Origin: Qipengyuania gaetbuli
GTDB taxonomy: Bacteria; Pseudomonadota; Alphaproteobacteria; Sphingomonadales; Sphingomonadaceae
Direction of reading: 5' to 3'
Assembly: GCF_020524765.1 (NCBI RefSeq)
Contig: NZ_JAIVLR010000001.1
Location: forward strand, 310,001 to 374,000
DNA length: 64,000 nt
In this document: positions 26,561 through 36,101 of the stretch, piece by piece
Layout of the letters: each line of letters starts with the position of its first letter
Position numbering within the stretch: the first letter of the stretch is position 1
Translations under genes and position numbers: made by a program
The notes under the pieces: generated by a model
What the model saw: only the letters and a program-made list of their open reading frames with translations
The model's database searches: none
What the model was told of the DNA's origin: nothing

Positions 26561-28369
26561 TTGAGCCGGAGGACTGCAAGCCATAGCGAGAGATATGTCT
26601 GGCCGCTGGTCTACAGCCTGGCCTGGCTTGTCTGCGCCTATATCGCGCTGGAGCTGACGCAGGGCGAGGACGGGATCGCTGCCGTCTGGCCGTCTAGCGG
26701 CATTTTCGTCGCCTCGCTTCTCCACCTAGGACGGTCCGGACGCCTCGCGACGACCGTTGGCGTCGGCATTGCGAGCCTGGTGGCGAACTATGTCGGCGGC
26801 CTCTCGCCGCTCGCCTGCTTCGGCTACACGGTCGCAAACCTCGCCGAAGGCTGGCTGGTCTTCTACCTGATGGGCGGCGAAAAGAGCCGCGGCAAGCTGC
26901 TGGCGCGGCCGATGAACCTGATCCGCTTTGCCGCCTCTGCCATGTTCGTCGCCATGCTCAGCGCAGGCGTCGCCGGCGTGCTGTCGGCCAAGTTCGATCT
27001 CGACTTCCTGACCTCTTGGGCGACGACTGTCGGCCTCGGCATGCTGATCGTGGCGCCGTTCATCCTCTTCCTCGTCCAGAGCGACGAGGGGCGCAAACGA
27101 CTGGTCAGCGTGCGGACGGTCTGGGCGCTGATGCTGGTGGCGGTCGCATCGCTCGCCGCCTTCGGGCAGGCCCAGGTCCCGCTGCTTTTCCTTCCCGTTC
27201 TGGCGATCTCCATCGCCACGGCCGCACTCGGCCTCAGCGGCGCGGCGCTTGCCCTGCTGGTGGTGGCGGTCATCGGATCGGTGCTGACGGTCTACGATAC
27301 CGGACCGGTCAGCGGCTATTTCCCGCTGCAGGGCCAGCAGGTCCTGTTCCTGCAGGTCTATTTCCTCGGCCTGCTCGTCAGCGCCATGCCGGTCGCCCTG
27401 ATGCTGGCGCAGCGCCAGCGCGACCTCGTCAAGCTGTCGACCAGCAACCGCTTCCTCACTTCCGCCGAAAAGGCAGCCAAAGTCGGCCACTGGCGCTACG
27501 CCCCGTCGGACGGCGCGGTCTATCTCTCCTCGGAAGCGCGTCGCATGCTGGGCGAGGACGCGCGTCCGCATACGGTCGCCGACATCGCCGACCTCTTCCA
27601 CGACGACGACCGCAAGCGCGTGGCGCACGTGCTGCTGCAATCGCTGGCCACAGGCGTGCCCTTCGTGTTCGAGGCGCGCATTCCGGGACCGCAGGGCGAG
27701 ATGTTCGATACGGAATGCCGCGGCGAGGTCGAATGGGCCGACGACCCGCAGAAGATCGCCATTTTCGGCACGATGATGGACATCACCGACCGCGCGAACA
27801 CCATGCGCGAACTGGCGAACGCCCGCGCCCATGCCGAACGCGAGGCACAGGAAACCCGCCTGCTGGCCGAAACCGACCACCTCACGGGCATCGCCAACCG
27901 CCGCAAGATCCTGTCCGACCTCGAACGCACCGTGCTCGACGGGCGTGCGCGTTCCGAGAAGGTGGCCATCGCCATGGTCGACGTCGACCACTTCAAGTCG
28001 ATCAACGATCGTTTCGGCCACGAAGCGGGCGACCGCACGCTGCAGCAGCTTGCCTCGATCTTTATGGACCGGTTCGCCGATGCGGGAATGGTCGGGCGCT
28101 TCGGCGGCGAGGAGTTCCTCATCGTGACCCGCGGCCTCGGCGCCAGCGAACTGGATGCGCGCTGCACCGCACTGCGCGATTTCCTGTGCGCCTATGCCTG
28201 GCCGGTCGAGGGGCTGAGCGAACTGACGCTCAGCATCGGGATCGCCGAACTGGGCGAAGGGGCTAGCGAAACCGACCTCCTCAACGCCGCCGACAAGGCG
28301 CTCTATTTCGCCAAGCGCGGCGGGCGCAACCGCTCGGTCGTGTTCGAAGGCAATCTGGTCAGGGTGTAA
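26561..28369 (+). CDS. MASE1-PAS-GGDEF diguanylate cyclase
   Basis: A 602-residue membrane protein. Residues about 15-290 form eight or so helices of the MASE1 sensor (GIAAVWPSSGIFVASLLHLG near the start). A PAS domain follows at about 295-415, then a GGDEF domain with DVDHFKSIND and an intact GRFGGEEF. No RxxD inhibitory motif sits at the canonical place, unlike the other two cyclases in this window. The TTG start at 26561 has GGGGGGAAATC upstream. Its 3' end overlaps the PNPOx gene by 11 bases on the other strand. Confidence 0.92.
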   Translation: MSRRTASHSERYVWPLVYSLAWLVCAYIALELTQGEDGIAAVWPSSGIFVASLLHLGRSGRLATTVGVGIASLVANYVGGLSPLACFGYTVANLAEGWLVFYLMGGEKSRGKLLARPMNLIRFAASAMFVAMLSAGVAGVLSAKFDLDFLTSWATTVGLGMLIVAPFILFLVQSDEGRKRLVSVRTVWALMLVAVASLAAFGQAQVPLLFLPVLAISIATAALGLSGAALALLVVAVIGSVLTVYDTGPVSGYFPLQGQQVLFLQVYFLGLLVSAMPVALMLAQRQRDLVKLSTSNRFLTSAEKAAKVGHWRYAPSDGAVYLSSEARRMLGEDARPHTVADIADLFHDDDRKRVAHVLLQSLATGVPFVFEARIPGPQGEMFDTECRGEVEWADDPQKIAIFGTMMDITDRANTMRELANARAHAEREAQETRLLAETDHLTGIANRRKILSDLERTVLDGRARSEKVAIAMVDVDHFKSINDRFGHEAGDRTLQQLASIFMDRFADAGMVGRFGGEEFLIVTRGLGASELDARCTALRDFLCAYAWPVEGLSELTLSIGIAELGEGASETDLLNAADKALYFAKRGGRNRSVVFEGNLVRV

Positions 28370-28928
28370 GCCAGCGGTCGCCCTTGTCGCCGATCAGCGC
28401 GCGGCGATGGCCTTCGTGAGACAGCCAGTACCAGTCCACTTCCGACTGCGTTATCAGCAACACGGCGAAATTGGCCCGCGCTGGCACCAACTGCTCATCG
28501 GTCGGCTGTTCGCCCTGCGCCCAGTCGGGCAGCCCGCTCGACGGACCATCGCTTTCCTCGCCCGGCGCAGCGCCGAGGTAGCACCTACGAGCGAAATTCG
28601 TGCTCGAGGCCCAGGCCGCATCGGCCAGCGGCGTATCCGTTTCGATCCGTCCCCGGCCCCGGCAGCGCAACTGCACCTTCGCATCGGGATCGTAGAACAG
28701 CACTGCCATGTCGGCTCCCGCGCCGATCACCTCCACCTTCGGCGAGCGGATATCGGTGTGGAACCGCAAGGTGGAACTGTCGGTGTCGAATTCCCGCAGC
28801 ACCATGATCCGTGCGTCGGCATCGGGGGTTATCACGACCGGCGTGTGCATCGCCGACTTGCGGCCCGATGCGGCCATGGCGAGGCGATCGGCGATATCGG
28901 CGCGGACCTTGTCGAGCGTGTCGTACAT
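28359..28928 (-). CDS. Pyridoxamine 5'-phosphate oxidase-like FMN protein
   Basis: A 189-residue split-barrel flavoprotein-like protein. The segments RIMVLREFDTDSSTLRFHTDIRSPKV and LFYDPDAKVQLRCRGRGRIETD match the FMN-binding fold, and the C terminus ends with the WYWLSHEGHRRALI stretch common to alphaproteobacterial homologues. It is shorter than true PdxH and lacks an obvious substrate set, so the reaction is not known; flavin-dependent reductase or haem-related roles are possible. ATG 28928 is chosen; an earlier in-frame ATG at 28997 would add a poorly conserved extension. Confidence 0.83.
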   Translation of the reverse strand: MYDTLDKVRADIADRLAMAASGRKSAMHTPVVITPDADARIMVLREFDTDSSTLRFHTDIRSPKVEVIGAGADMAVLFYDPDAKVQLRCRGRGRIETDTPLADAAWASSTNFARRCYLGAAPGEESDGPSSGLPDWAQGEQPTDEQLVPARANFAVLLITQSEVDWYWLSHEGHRRALIGDKGDRWLTP

Positions 28929-29115
28929 GGGATTGCAAACGCACCAGAGGCGGCTTGGTGTCAAGACGTCGATATTCAGGTTGAAGCTTTGAAACATGAA
29001 CGGGAGGCCGGCAGGCCGGTTCAGTTACAAGACAGGACGTTCTGCTACATCGTGTTACATCGAAGTAGGAGCCGCGGGTGGTGGAGCGGTCTCACGAGCG
29101 AAAAAGGATAGCTCA

Positions 29116-30159
29116 ATGACTGTGACCAAGCTGATGAAAGGCAGTGCCCTGGGTGCCCTCGCGATTGCGATGGCGACCACGGTCCTGCCCGCCCAGGCGT
29201 CGGCTGCCGAAGCCACCGCGCAGGAACGCCCCGACCGCGAGCGTGGCGAGCGCCGCCAGGAACGCCGCGGTGAGCGCAGCGAACGCCGCGAAGTTCGTCA
29301 GGAACGCCGCGAAGCCCGTCCGCAGCAGCGCGAGGAGCGCCGCGAGGTGCGCCAGGAACGTCGCGTGGAACCCGGACCGCGTATCGAGCGCCGTGCCCCG
29401 ATCGAGAACATGCGAGAGCGCCAGATCGACCGTCGCCAGACCGTTGCTACCGCGCAGGCGCGTGGCGAGGAGCGTCGCGGTCGTGACTGGAACCAGTCGG
29501 AGCGCCGCGCGGAAGTGGCCCAGGAACGCCAGGGTCGCGACTGGAACCGCTCGGAAAGCCGGGATGATCGTCGCAGCGAACGCCGCGAGGATCGCCGTGA
29601 CGACCGCCGGGCAGAACGCTGGGACGGCAACCGCGATGCCGCGCGCATCATCCGCCGTGAACGGGTCGAGGACGCCCGCCGCGAAGCCTATCGCGACGGC
29701 CGCCGTGACGAGCGCCGGGGCGATTACCGCGAGAACCGCGAGATCCGCCGCGATGCCTATCGTGACGGTTACCGCGACGCTCGCCGCCACGACCGCAACG
29801 ACCGCCGTGCACGCTATTACGACGGACGCCGCTGGCACGATTACGACCGGTGGGACCACCGTCACTGGCGCTCGAACACGCGCTACGACTGGTACCGCTA
29901 TCGCAATCACAACCACAGCATTTTCCGCCTTGGCCGCTACTACGCGCCCTATCGCGGATACAGCTATCGCCGGCTGAACATCGGTTTCTATCTCGGGGAC
30001 CTGTTCTTCGGCAGCCGCTACTGGATCAACGATCCCTGGCGTTACCGCTTGCCGGAAGTCTACGGCCCCTATCGCTGGGTCCGCTATTACGACGACGTGC
30101 TGCTGGTCGATATCTACAGCGGCGAAGTGGTCGACGTAATTTACGACTTCTTCTGGTAA
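29116..30159 (+). CDS. Arg-rich secreted protein with RcnB-family C terminus
   Basis: A 347-residue protein. A signal peptide covers residues 1-31 (ALGALAIAMATTVLPAQASAAE). Residues about 36-265 are an extremely charged, repetitive region in which Arg alternates with Glu, Asp and Gln (ERRQERRGERSERREVRQERR; GRDWNQSERR and GRDWNRSESR repeated). Residues about 270-347 are rich in Tyr, Trp and Arg and match the RcnB-type periplasmic domain (YWINDPWRYRLPEVYGPYRWVRYYDDVLLVDIYSGEVVDVIYDFFW region). RcnB in E. coli affects nickel/cobalt homeostasis, but most alphaproteobacterial copies are uncharacterised. AAAGGATAG precedes ATG 29116. A strong terminator follows. Confidence 0.85.
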   Translation: MTVTKLMKGSALGALAIAMATTVLPAQASAAEATAQERPDRERGERRQERRGERSERREVRQERREARPQQREERREVRQERRVEPGPRIERRAPIENMRERQIDRRQTVATAQARGEERRGRDWNQSERRAEVAQERQGRDWNRSESRDDRRSERREDRRDDRRAERWDGNRDAARIIRRERVEDARREAYRDGRRDERRGDYRENREIRRDAYRDGYRDARRHDRNDRRARYYDGRRWHDYDRWDHRHWRSNTRYDWYRYRNHNHSIFRLGRYYAPYRGYSYRRLNIGFYLGDLFFGSRYWINDPWRYRLPEVYGPYRWVRYYDDVLLVDIYSGEVVDVIYDFFW

Positions 30160-30175
30160 GCCCTTTTCGGGCTCC

Positions 30176-30207
30176 TGCCCGAAGGGTGAAGAGTGGTCCT
30201 TCGGGCA
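30176..30207 (+). other. Perfect 10-bp hairpin in the rcnB-like 3' region
   Basis: TGCCCGAAGG and CCTTCGGGCA form a ten-base stem with a 12-base loop, 16 bases after the stop codon. No T-run follows, so it is not itself a terminator; it lies directly before one and could protect the mRNA 3' end. Confidence 0.55.
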
Positions 30208-30212
30208 AGATA

Positions 30213-30241
30213 CCCCCGCCGAGCGATCGGCGGGGGTTTTT
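30213..30241 (+). terminator. Rho-independent terminator after the RcnB-family gene
   Basis: CCCCCGCCGA and TCGGCGGGGG form a perfect ten-base GC-rich stem around the tetraloop GCGA, followed at once by TTTTTC. On the other strand no T-run is present, so it acts for the plus-strand gene only. Confidence 0.92.
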
Positions 30242-30248
30242 CTTGGCC

Positions 30249-30806
30249 TCAGCCCGGCACCTTGCCGAAGGGCAGCATGCGGAAGATGCCGCCGTTCTTG
30301 TCGAAGAAGGTGTGCTTCAGCGCCCCAAGGATATGCAGCGCGATGAGGTAGATGAAGACTTCGCCGCCGGTCTTGTGGAAGCCGATGATGGCCTTGCCCG
30401 CATCGGGGTTTTCGCCCACCGGAAGCGCCGGCAGCGAGAAGATGCCGAAAACATCGACGCCCAGACCGAAGAAGGACCCGGCCAGCCAGCCGCCGATCGG
30501 CAGGCCGATGAGCAGGACGTAGAAGATCACGTGGACCGTACGCGCCAGCACCCGCTCCCAGTTTGCCAGATTGCTCGGCAGCGGAGGGACCGGATGGGTC
30601 CAGCGCCACAGCAGGCGGCCGATCGTCAGCAGCAGGATGGTGATGCCCAGCGCCTTGTGATTGGCCATCAGCGGTGCCTTCTCCGCATCGCCCAAATGCT
30701 CTGCTGCCTCGACGATGCGCCAGTTCACGATCACCGCGACCGCGATAACCCAGTGAAATATTATCGCGCCGACCGAATAGCGGCGGCCGCTGGTGGTGGT
30801 ATCCAT
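30249..30806 (-). CDS. Cytochrome b561 family protein
   Basis: A 185-residue inner-membrane protein with four core helices. Conserved His residues for two b haems lie in FHWVIAVAVIVNW, MANHKALG, VHVIFYVLLIGLP and FHKTGGEVFIYLIALHILGALKH. It shuttles electrons from quinol to an acceptor such as superoxide or an unknown periplasmic partner. ATG 30806 is chosen because it lies a few residues before the first helix; a longer frame to 30920 has no family support. It is divergent from the oxygenase at 30905 with about 100 bases between. Confidence 0.93.
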   Translation of the reverse strand: MDTTTSGRRYSVGAIIFHWVIAVAVIVNWRIVEAAEHLGDAEKAPLMANHKALGITILLLTIGRLLWRWTHPVPPLPSNLANWERVLARTVHVIFYVLLIGLPIGGWLAGSFFGLGVDVFGIFSLPALPVGENPDAGKAIIGFHKTGGEVFIYLIALHILGALKHTFFDKNGGIFRMLPFGKVPG

Positions 30807-30904
30807 TGCCTCTCTCCCCGAAGTTTGCGGAGAAACTAGACGTTTGCGTGTGCGGCACAAGATGCCGCCTTGCGGGGCGCGCGCCGATTGGTAACAGTCG
30901 GGCC

Positions 30905-31573
30905 ATGACCAAGACCGCAATCATTCCCGACCAGGACGCGCTGAAGCGCATCGGCAAGCAAGTGCGTGCGCGCCTCGAAGCCGACCCGGACATCTACAAG
31001 GTGCCGACCGACAAGGCGGAAATCTTCGCCGTGCCCAACTTCCTCTCTCGCGAGGAATGCCGCCGCTTCATCACCATGATCGATGTCGTCGCGCGGCCCA
31101 GCGAGCTGCACGAGACCGCTTATATCGAGAAGTTCCGCACTTCCTATTCGGGCAATTTCGATCCGCGCGATCCTTTCGTGAAGGGCATCTCGCGCCGGAT
31201 CGACGATTTGCTTGGCATGAACCCGATGTGCGGCGAATCCATCCAGGGCCAGCGCTACCTGCCGGGGCAGGAATTCAAGCCGCACAACGACTGGTTCTAT
31301 ACCGACCAGGAATACTGGCAGATCGAACGCAAGCGCGGCGGGCAGCGGTGCTGGACGGCGATGGCCTTCCTCAACGTGGTGGAAGAAGGCGGGCACACGC
31401 ATTTCACCGAGGTCGGCGCCTCGATCGAACCCAAGCCCGGCGTCCTGCTGGTGTGGAACAATGCCACGCCCGACGGTGTGCCCAACGAAGGCACGATGCA
31501 CGCGGGCACACCGGTCATAAAGGGTGCGAAATACGTCCTGACCAAGTGGTACCGGACGCGCAAGCACGTCTGA
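30905..31573 (+). CDS. 2OG-Fe(II) oxygenase, prolyl 4-hydroxylase type
   Basis: A 222-residue dioxygenase. The iron triad is readable: His and Asp in PHNDWFY, and the distal His in MHAGTPV; KGAKYVLTKWYR supplies the basic residue that binds 2-oxoglutarate. The fold and length match the prolyl 4-hydroxylase alpha-subunit-like family found in bacteria, acting on an unknown protein substrate. There is no signal peptide, so it is cytoplasmic. The stop lies four bases from the convergent lysS stop. Confidence 0.92.
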   Translation: MTKTAIIPDQDALKRIGKQVRARLEADPDIYKVPTDKAEIFAVPNFLSREECRRFITMIDVVARPSELHETAYIEKFRTSYSGNFDPRDPFVKGISRRIDDLLGMNPMCGESIQGQRYLPGQEFKPHNDWFYTDQEYWQIERKRGGQRCWTAMAFLNVVEEGGHTHFTEVGASIEPKPGVLLVWNNATPDGVPNEGTMHAGTPVIKGAKYVLTKWYRTRKHV

Positions 31574-31577
31574 GGCG

Positions 31578-33206
31578 TCAGCCGCGCGCCAGCGCCTCGG
31601 CGATGAGCTTGCGGCTGTTCTCGATCCCGTAAAGCGCGATGAAGCTGCCCATGCGCGGCCCCTGGTCGCTGCCGAGCAGCGTCTGGTAGAGCGCCTTGAA
31701 CCAGTCGCGCAGGTTCTCGAACCCGTATTCCTCGCGCTTGCCGATCTCGTAGACTTCGGTCTGCAGATCTTCCGCGCTGGTATCGGCATCGGCCTTGGCG
31801 AGATAGGCGTCGAGCGCCTTCAGCGCCTCAGCCTCGTTCGCTGACGGAGCGCGCTTTTCCAGCGTCGGCGCGATGTAGTCGCGCGTGTAGTTCACCGCCG
31901 TCTCGATCAGCACTTCGAGTTCAGGCGTGACCTTGCCCTCGCCGATATAGCTTTCGAGATATTCGCGCAGGTTTGGGACAGTCGCTTCCGCACCCAGCAC
32001 GCTGGCGAGATTCAGCAGCAGGCCATAGGTCACCGGCAGGCTGTCGCCGCCGCCGGGAGCCTCTTCCGCGTCGAAACCGCCATTGGCGCGCAGCAGGTGC
32101 CAGACCGGATTGCCGAGCTGCTTGTCGAGGTCCTGTTCGCTCAATCGCTCGCGGAACTGCCAGTAATCGTCCACCGCGCGCGGGATCACGCCCACGTGCA
32201 GCTGCTTGGCGCTCTTGGGATTGGGGAAGATGTAGAAGCCGAGGCTCTCCTCGCTGCCGTATTGCAGCCATTCCTCGATCGACAGGCCGTTGCCCTTCGA
32301 CTTGGAGATCTTCTCGCCGTTCTGGTCGAGGAACATCTCGTAGATCAGGCCTTCCGGCTTGCGCCCGCCGAGCACCTGCACGATCTTGCCCGACTGCACG
32401 CCGCTGTCGGTCAAATCCTTGCCGTACATCTCGTAATCGACGCCCAGTGCATACCAGCGCATCGCCCAGTCGACCTTCCACTGCAGCTTGGACATGCCGC
32501 CGAGCGCGGACTGTTCGACCGTGCTGCCGTCTTCGTCGGTGAAGCGGATCGTGCCGGCTTCGGCATCGACCACCTCTACCGGAACCTGCAGTACGCGGCC
32601 CGTCGACGGGCTGATCGGCAGGACCGGCGAATAGGTCTGCCGCCGCTCTTCGCGCAGCGTGGGCAGCATGATGTCGAGGATCGCCTGGTTCTTGCGCAGG
32701 ACCTGCCGCAACGCATCGTCGAAGCGCCCGGAATTGTACATGTCGTTCGCGGCGATGAATTCGTACTGGAAGCCGAAGCGGTCGAGGAATTCGCGCAGCT
32801 TGGCGTTGTTGTGCGCAGCGAAGCTTTCGTGGCCCTTCTCGAACGGGTCGGGCACGCGCGAAAGCGGCAGGTGCAAATTCGCCTCCAGCAGCGCCTGGTT
32901 GGGCACGTTGTCGGGTACCTTGCGCAGGCCGTCCATGTCGTCGGAAAAGGCGACGAGGCGCGTCTTGCCGTCTTCGGGCTTCGCACCGATCATCGCCTCG
33001 AAGGCACGGCGCACCAGCGTGGTGCGCAGCACTTCCTGAAACGTGCCGATATGCGGCAGGCCGCTGGGACCGTAGCCGGTTTCGAACAGCACGGGGCTGC
33101 CGTCGGGCTTGGTGCCGTCGGGATAGCGTTTGAGCAGGCGCTGCGCCTCCTGGAACGGCCAGGCCTTGGACACGCGCGCGGCGGCGATCAGATCGTTCAT
33201 GCTCAT
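31578..33206 (-). CDS. lysS: Lysyl-tRNA synthetase, class I
   Basis: A 542-residue class I enzyme that charges tRNA-Lys. The HIGH-type motif is GYGPSGLPHIG and the KMSKS-type motif is KISKSKGNG; the C-terminal helix-bundle anticodon domain follows. Class I LysRS replaces the more common class II form in most alphaproteobacteria, so it is normal here. Two ATGs (33206, 33200) lie at the start; the first has AGAGGGTG upstream. It stands 87 bases downstream of the surface-lipoprotein gene and probably has its own promoter. Confidence 0.96.
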   Translation of the reverse strand: MSMNDLIAAARVSKAWPFQEAQRLLKRYPDGTKPDGSPVLFETGYGPSGLPHIGTFQEVLRTTLVRRAFEAMIGAKPEDGKTRLVAFSDDMDGLRKVPDNVPNQALLEANLHLPLSRVPDPFEKGHESFAAHNNAKLREFLDRFGFQYEFIAANDMYNSGRFDDALRQVLRKNQAILDIMLPTLREERRQTYSPVLPISPSTGRVLQVPVEVVDAEAGTIRFTDEDGSTVEQSALGGMSKLQWKVDWAMRWYALGVDYEMYGKDLTDSGVQSGKIVQVLGGRKPEGLIYEMFLDQNGEKISKSKGNGLSIEEWLQYGSEESLGFYIFPNPKSAKQLHVGVIPRAVDDYWQFRERLSEQDLDKQLGNPVWHLLRANGGFDAEEAPGGGDSLPVTYGLLLNLASVLGAEATVPNLREYLESYIGEGKVTPELEVLIETAVNYTRDYIAPTLEKRAPSANEAEALKALDAYLAKADADTSAEDLQTEVYEIGKREEYGFENLRDWFKALYQTLLGSDQGPRMGSFIALYGIENSRKLIAEALARG

Positions 33207-33293
33207 GGCGCACCCTCTTGCCGCTGGCGCGCGCTTTCGCAAGTGCGAAGTGCTGTAGCCTGCCCGGAGGCAGGAAGGAGAAAGGCGGCGCCC

Positions 33294-36065
33294 CTAGTCC
33301 TTCCCTGCCCCGAAGCTGCCGTCGATGCGGATGACTTCACCCGTGCCCGACGGGTTGCCGCGTTCGGCGCGGAACGTCCCGCCTGCCTCGGCAGCGCCGG
33401 GCCCGTAGAACGCACCGTTCATCCGCCGCAGCCAGTCGCCCTGCTGTTCCTGTCCGGCGAAGGTCGAGCCGGTGATGAGGCCGCCAAGGGTGAAGCCTTC
33501 GAAGACACGGTTGCGGGGTGCCCCGCTGCCGTTTTCCTGCAAGGAAAGTTCCCCGTTGAAATCGGCGAACGTCGCGGTGATCGATCCCCGCCCGAAGTCG
33601 GCGTTCAGGCCGACAGTGCCATAATACAGGTAGAGCAGATTGCCGCCGGTCGTCGCGTCGCGGTCCACCCGGACGTAGCCCATGGTCGCACCGGTGTAAG
33701 ACGCTGTACCCGTGGTTGGCATGTCGGTGGTCGGCAGGCCGGCCGAGAAGACATTGTAGTCCCAGCCCGCGCTTCCGAACACGGCGCGCGAGGCAAACCC
33801 GATCCGCCCGAAATTGGAATAAGTCAGCGCAACCAAGGGGTTGGTCCCCTGGGCGTTGTTCAGCTGGCTCACCCAGTCGCGGATAGCGCCTGTCGAATCC
33901 GTCAGGGTCTGCGAGAAGTTCCAGAATTGATCGGATTCGCCGCTGCGACTGTCCCTGGTCGTATCGTCCAGCGCGACGTCGGGGAAATTCGCGAAACTCA
34001 CGATATAGCCCTTGGTCGCGGGATCATAGACGATGCCCGTGATCGCGCCGACATCCGACGGCTTGGAATCGTCCACTGCGGTAAGCGACGTGCGCGTCGT
34101 CAGGCTGGCGATGGAGCCAGCGGGCGGCGGGATCTTGGTCGGATCGAGCACGCCCTTGAACGTGCCGATCGCCATGCCGTCGGCATCGCGCGTCGCGGTG
34201 AAGCTGCCGCCCAGTTCGCGCGCGCCGGGGCCGAAGAACTGCCCCTTGCCGCTGCCCGAATAGTCGCCGATCCCGGTCATCGTGACCGTGCCGTTGAACT
34301 CGTTGCGGCCGGCAGCGATCTGGCCGTCCCAGATCCAGTTGCCCGTCGCCGTTTCGGAGAAGATGCCCGAGGCGGTCGCCCATTCGGCGTAATTGATGGG
34401 CACGTTGGCCGTCAGCTTGCCCGTGCCGAATTCCACCAGCAGCTCGCCGGTGCCGGAAATGACCATCGGGTTGCGGTAGGCGTTGTCGGCCGCCTGCCCA
34501 TCCACGCGCACGAGGTAGCTGGCCGTGCCGGTGGTCGGGATGTCGTTGAAGACCGTCGGGAAACCGAAGACGAAGGCATTGAGGCGGAAATTGTCGCCTT
34601 CGCGTACGAGCAGGTAGTTCGAAGCGACGTAGTTGAACGCATTGCCCAGGATCTGGTTTTCCGTGGCCGACCGGCTGAATTCGACCTGCTTGGTCGGTCC
34701 GAGATTGATGAACTGCGCGATGTTCGCATCATAGGTCTCGGCCAGACCGGTGCCGCGGTAGATGTAGCGGTTCGTGTCGGCATCGTAGCGGATCGTGAAC
34801 GGACCGTTTGTGACCGCGATGTCGCGGAAGTCGCCCCTTTCGAAATTCGAGCCGAGCTGGTTGTCGAACTTGAACGTCATCACCGCTTCGGTGGTCGAGA
34901 ACGTCTCGCTCTTGGTCAGCGGCGTGGCGAAGGTGCCGTTGCTGGTGTCGGCCGTACCGCGGCGGCCCATGATGGTGCCAGTCGCTACACGTCCGGTCGA
35001 ATCGCTGGCGGACCAGGAAGCGCCGATTTCCTCGCCTGCCGGGCCGAACAGCTTGCCCTGCAAGGTCCCGTTGAAATTCTGGAACTGAGTGAAGACGAAA
35101 TCGCCCGAGAAGCTGTTGGCAGAAGACGACAGCGTAGCATTGCTGGAGAAATCGATCGTCTCGATCGACCTTCCATCGGCAATCAGGTCCATCTTGCCGA
35201 TAATGATGATGTTGCCCGTCCCGAAGTCGACCGAGGCGGTGCCCCCGCCGGCAAGCCCGCGGATGGCGCTGAAATCGGTCATCGCCCCGATCAGGTCGAT
35301 GTCGTAATTGGCCGAACCGGTGCGCGGCACGTCCGCGTCCTTGGTCGGGATGCCGTAGACGAAGGCATCGATCGAGCCCGAGGCAGTCGTCGTGCCGATA
35401 TTGGTGCGCTGCCAGAAGGCGCTGCCGACATAACGGTAGGTCAGCGGGCCGGAAGTGCCCGGCCGAGTCAGCGTGAGCGAGTCGGTCCGGTCGCCTGAAC
35501 GCTTGACGTAGACCACCGCCCCGGCGCTTGACTGCGCGGTGTCGATATCGCTCGGCGAGAAGGTGATCGTGCCGGTCGGGGTGACGAGCGAATAGCTGCT
35601 CGTCGTCTCGTTGAAGGCGATGGTGGCCGTGGTCCCGGTCGTCGCCGTGCCGCTGGTGCCGCTCGCGTTGAAATTCGCAGCGATACGCGACGAAACGCCC
35701 TGGAACGTCTCCGACTTCAGCGGCCCGAGAAGGTCCGCATTCGCCGTGGTGGGCGGCGGAGTAGGGGTCGGCGTAGGCGTTGGCGTTGGCGTTGGTGTGG
35801 GCGTCGGCGATGGCGTTGGCGTCGGCGAGGGAGTGGGGGTCGGCGACGGGGTCGGCGTCGGCGTAGGCGTAGGCGTAGGCGTAGGCGTAGGCGTAGGCGT
35901 CGGTGTTGGCGTAGGCGTCGGGGTGGGCGTCGGCGAAGGCGACGGCGTACCGGTCGGCGGAGGCGTGCTACGCGGCGGGCTGGACCCGCCACCGCAAGCT
36001 GCAAGAGACATGGCGAGCGCAAGGGCGGAGGCCGAAGAGGCCTTCGCAACAACAGTCGACTTCAT
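33294..36065 (-). CDS. Three-lobed TbpB-like surface lipoprotein (Slam substrate candidate)
   Basis: A 923-residue lipoprotein. The signal peptide ends in a lipobox LAAC with lipidated C24. A Pro-Thr/Pro-Ser repeat stalk covers residues about 35-108. The rest appears to be three similar units of about 270 residues, each closing with a hallmark of transferrin-binding-protein-like barrels: [14 protein letters not shown] near residue 339, [14 protein letters not shown] near 608 and [14 protein letters not shown] near 883. Other strands also recur ([39 protein letters not shown]). It follows a Slam-type gene by 36 bases, which would place it on the outer surface. Ligand is unknown; iron proteins, haem, metal or a matrix component are possible. 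Confidence 0.85.
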   Translation of the reverse strand: MKSTVVAKASSASALALAMSLAACGGGSSPPRSTPPPTGTPSPSPTPTPTPTPTPTPTPTPTPTPTPTPTPTPSPTPTPSPTPTPSPTPTPTPTPTPTPTPTPPPTTANADLLGPLKSETFQGVSSRIAANFNASGTSGTATTGTTATIAFNETTSSYSLVTPTGTITFSPSDIDTAQSSAGAVVYVKRSGDRTDSLTLTRPGTSGPLTYRYVGSAFWQRTNIGTTTASGSIDAFVYGIPTKDADVPRTGSANYDIDLIGAMTDFSAIRGLAGGGTASVDFGTGNIIIIGKMDLIADGRSIETIDFSSNATLSSSANSFSGDFVFTQFQNFNGTLQGKLFGPAGEEIGASWSASDSTGRVATGTIMGRRGTADTSNGTFATPLTKSETFSTTEAVMTFKFDNQLGSNFERGDFRDIAVTNGPFTIRYDADTNRYIYRGTGLAETYDANIAQFINLGPTKQVEFSRSATENQILGNAFNYVASNYLLVREGDNFRLNAFVFGFPTVFNDIPTTGTASYLVRVDGQAADNAYRNPMVISGTGELLVEFGTGKLTANVPINYAEWATASGIFSETATGNWIWDGQIAAGRNEFNGTVTMTGIGDYSGSGKGQFFGPGARELGGSFTATRDADGMAIGTFKGVLDPTKIPPPAGSIASLTTRTSLTAVDDSKPSDVGAITGIVYDPATKGYIVSFANFPDVALDDTTRDSRSGESDQFWNFSQTLTDSTGAIRDWVSQLNNAQGTNPLVALTYSNFGRIGFASRAVFGSAGWDYNVFSAGLPTTDMPTTGTASYTGATMGYVRVDRDATTGGNLLYLYYGTVGLNADFGRGSITATFADFNGELSLQENGSGAPRNRVFEGFTLGGLITGSTFAGQEQQGDWLRRMNGAFYGPGAAEAGGTFRAERGNPSGTGEVIRIDGSFGAGKD
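35745..35960 (-). repeat. Hexanucleotide tandem repeat encoding the Pro-Thr stalk
   Basis: About 200 bases of six-base units (GGCGTA, GGCGTT, GGCGTC variants on the plus strand) encode alternating Pro-Thr with some Pro-Ser. The longest pure run is about six GGCGTA copies near 35862-35898. As units are six bases, gain or loss keeps the frame and changes stalk length only. It is part of the lipoprotein gene and is not a CRISPR. Confidence 0.85.
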
Positions 36066-36101
36066 GATTTGGTTATGCCCCCAAGACGCCGAAGCGTGAC
36101 C

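Noticed and set aside
31578-33206. Class I LysRS as a sign of archaeal gene transfer into this strain
   Set aside because: Class I LysRS is the usual form in Alphaproteobacteria.
32097-35498. An open plus-strand frame of over 1100 codons opposite lysS and the surface lipoprotein gene
   Set aside because: It is antisense to two well-supported genes. High GC with third-position bias keeps such frames open; the translation is low-complexity and matches no family.
35745-35960. CRISPR-like regular repeats
   Set aside because: Units are six bases long, have no spacers and encode a Pro-Thr stalk in frame.
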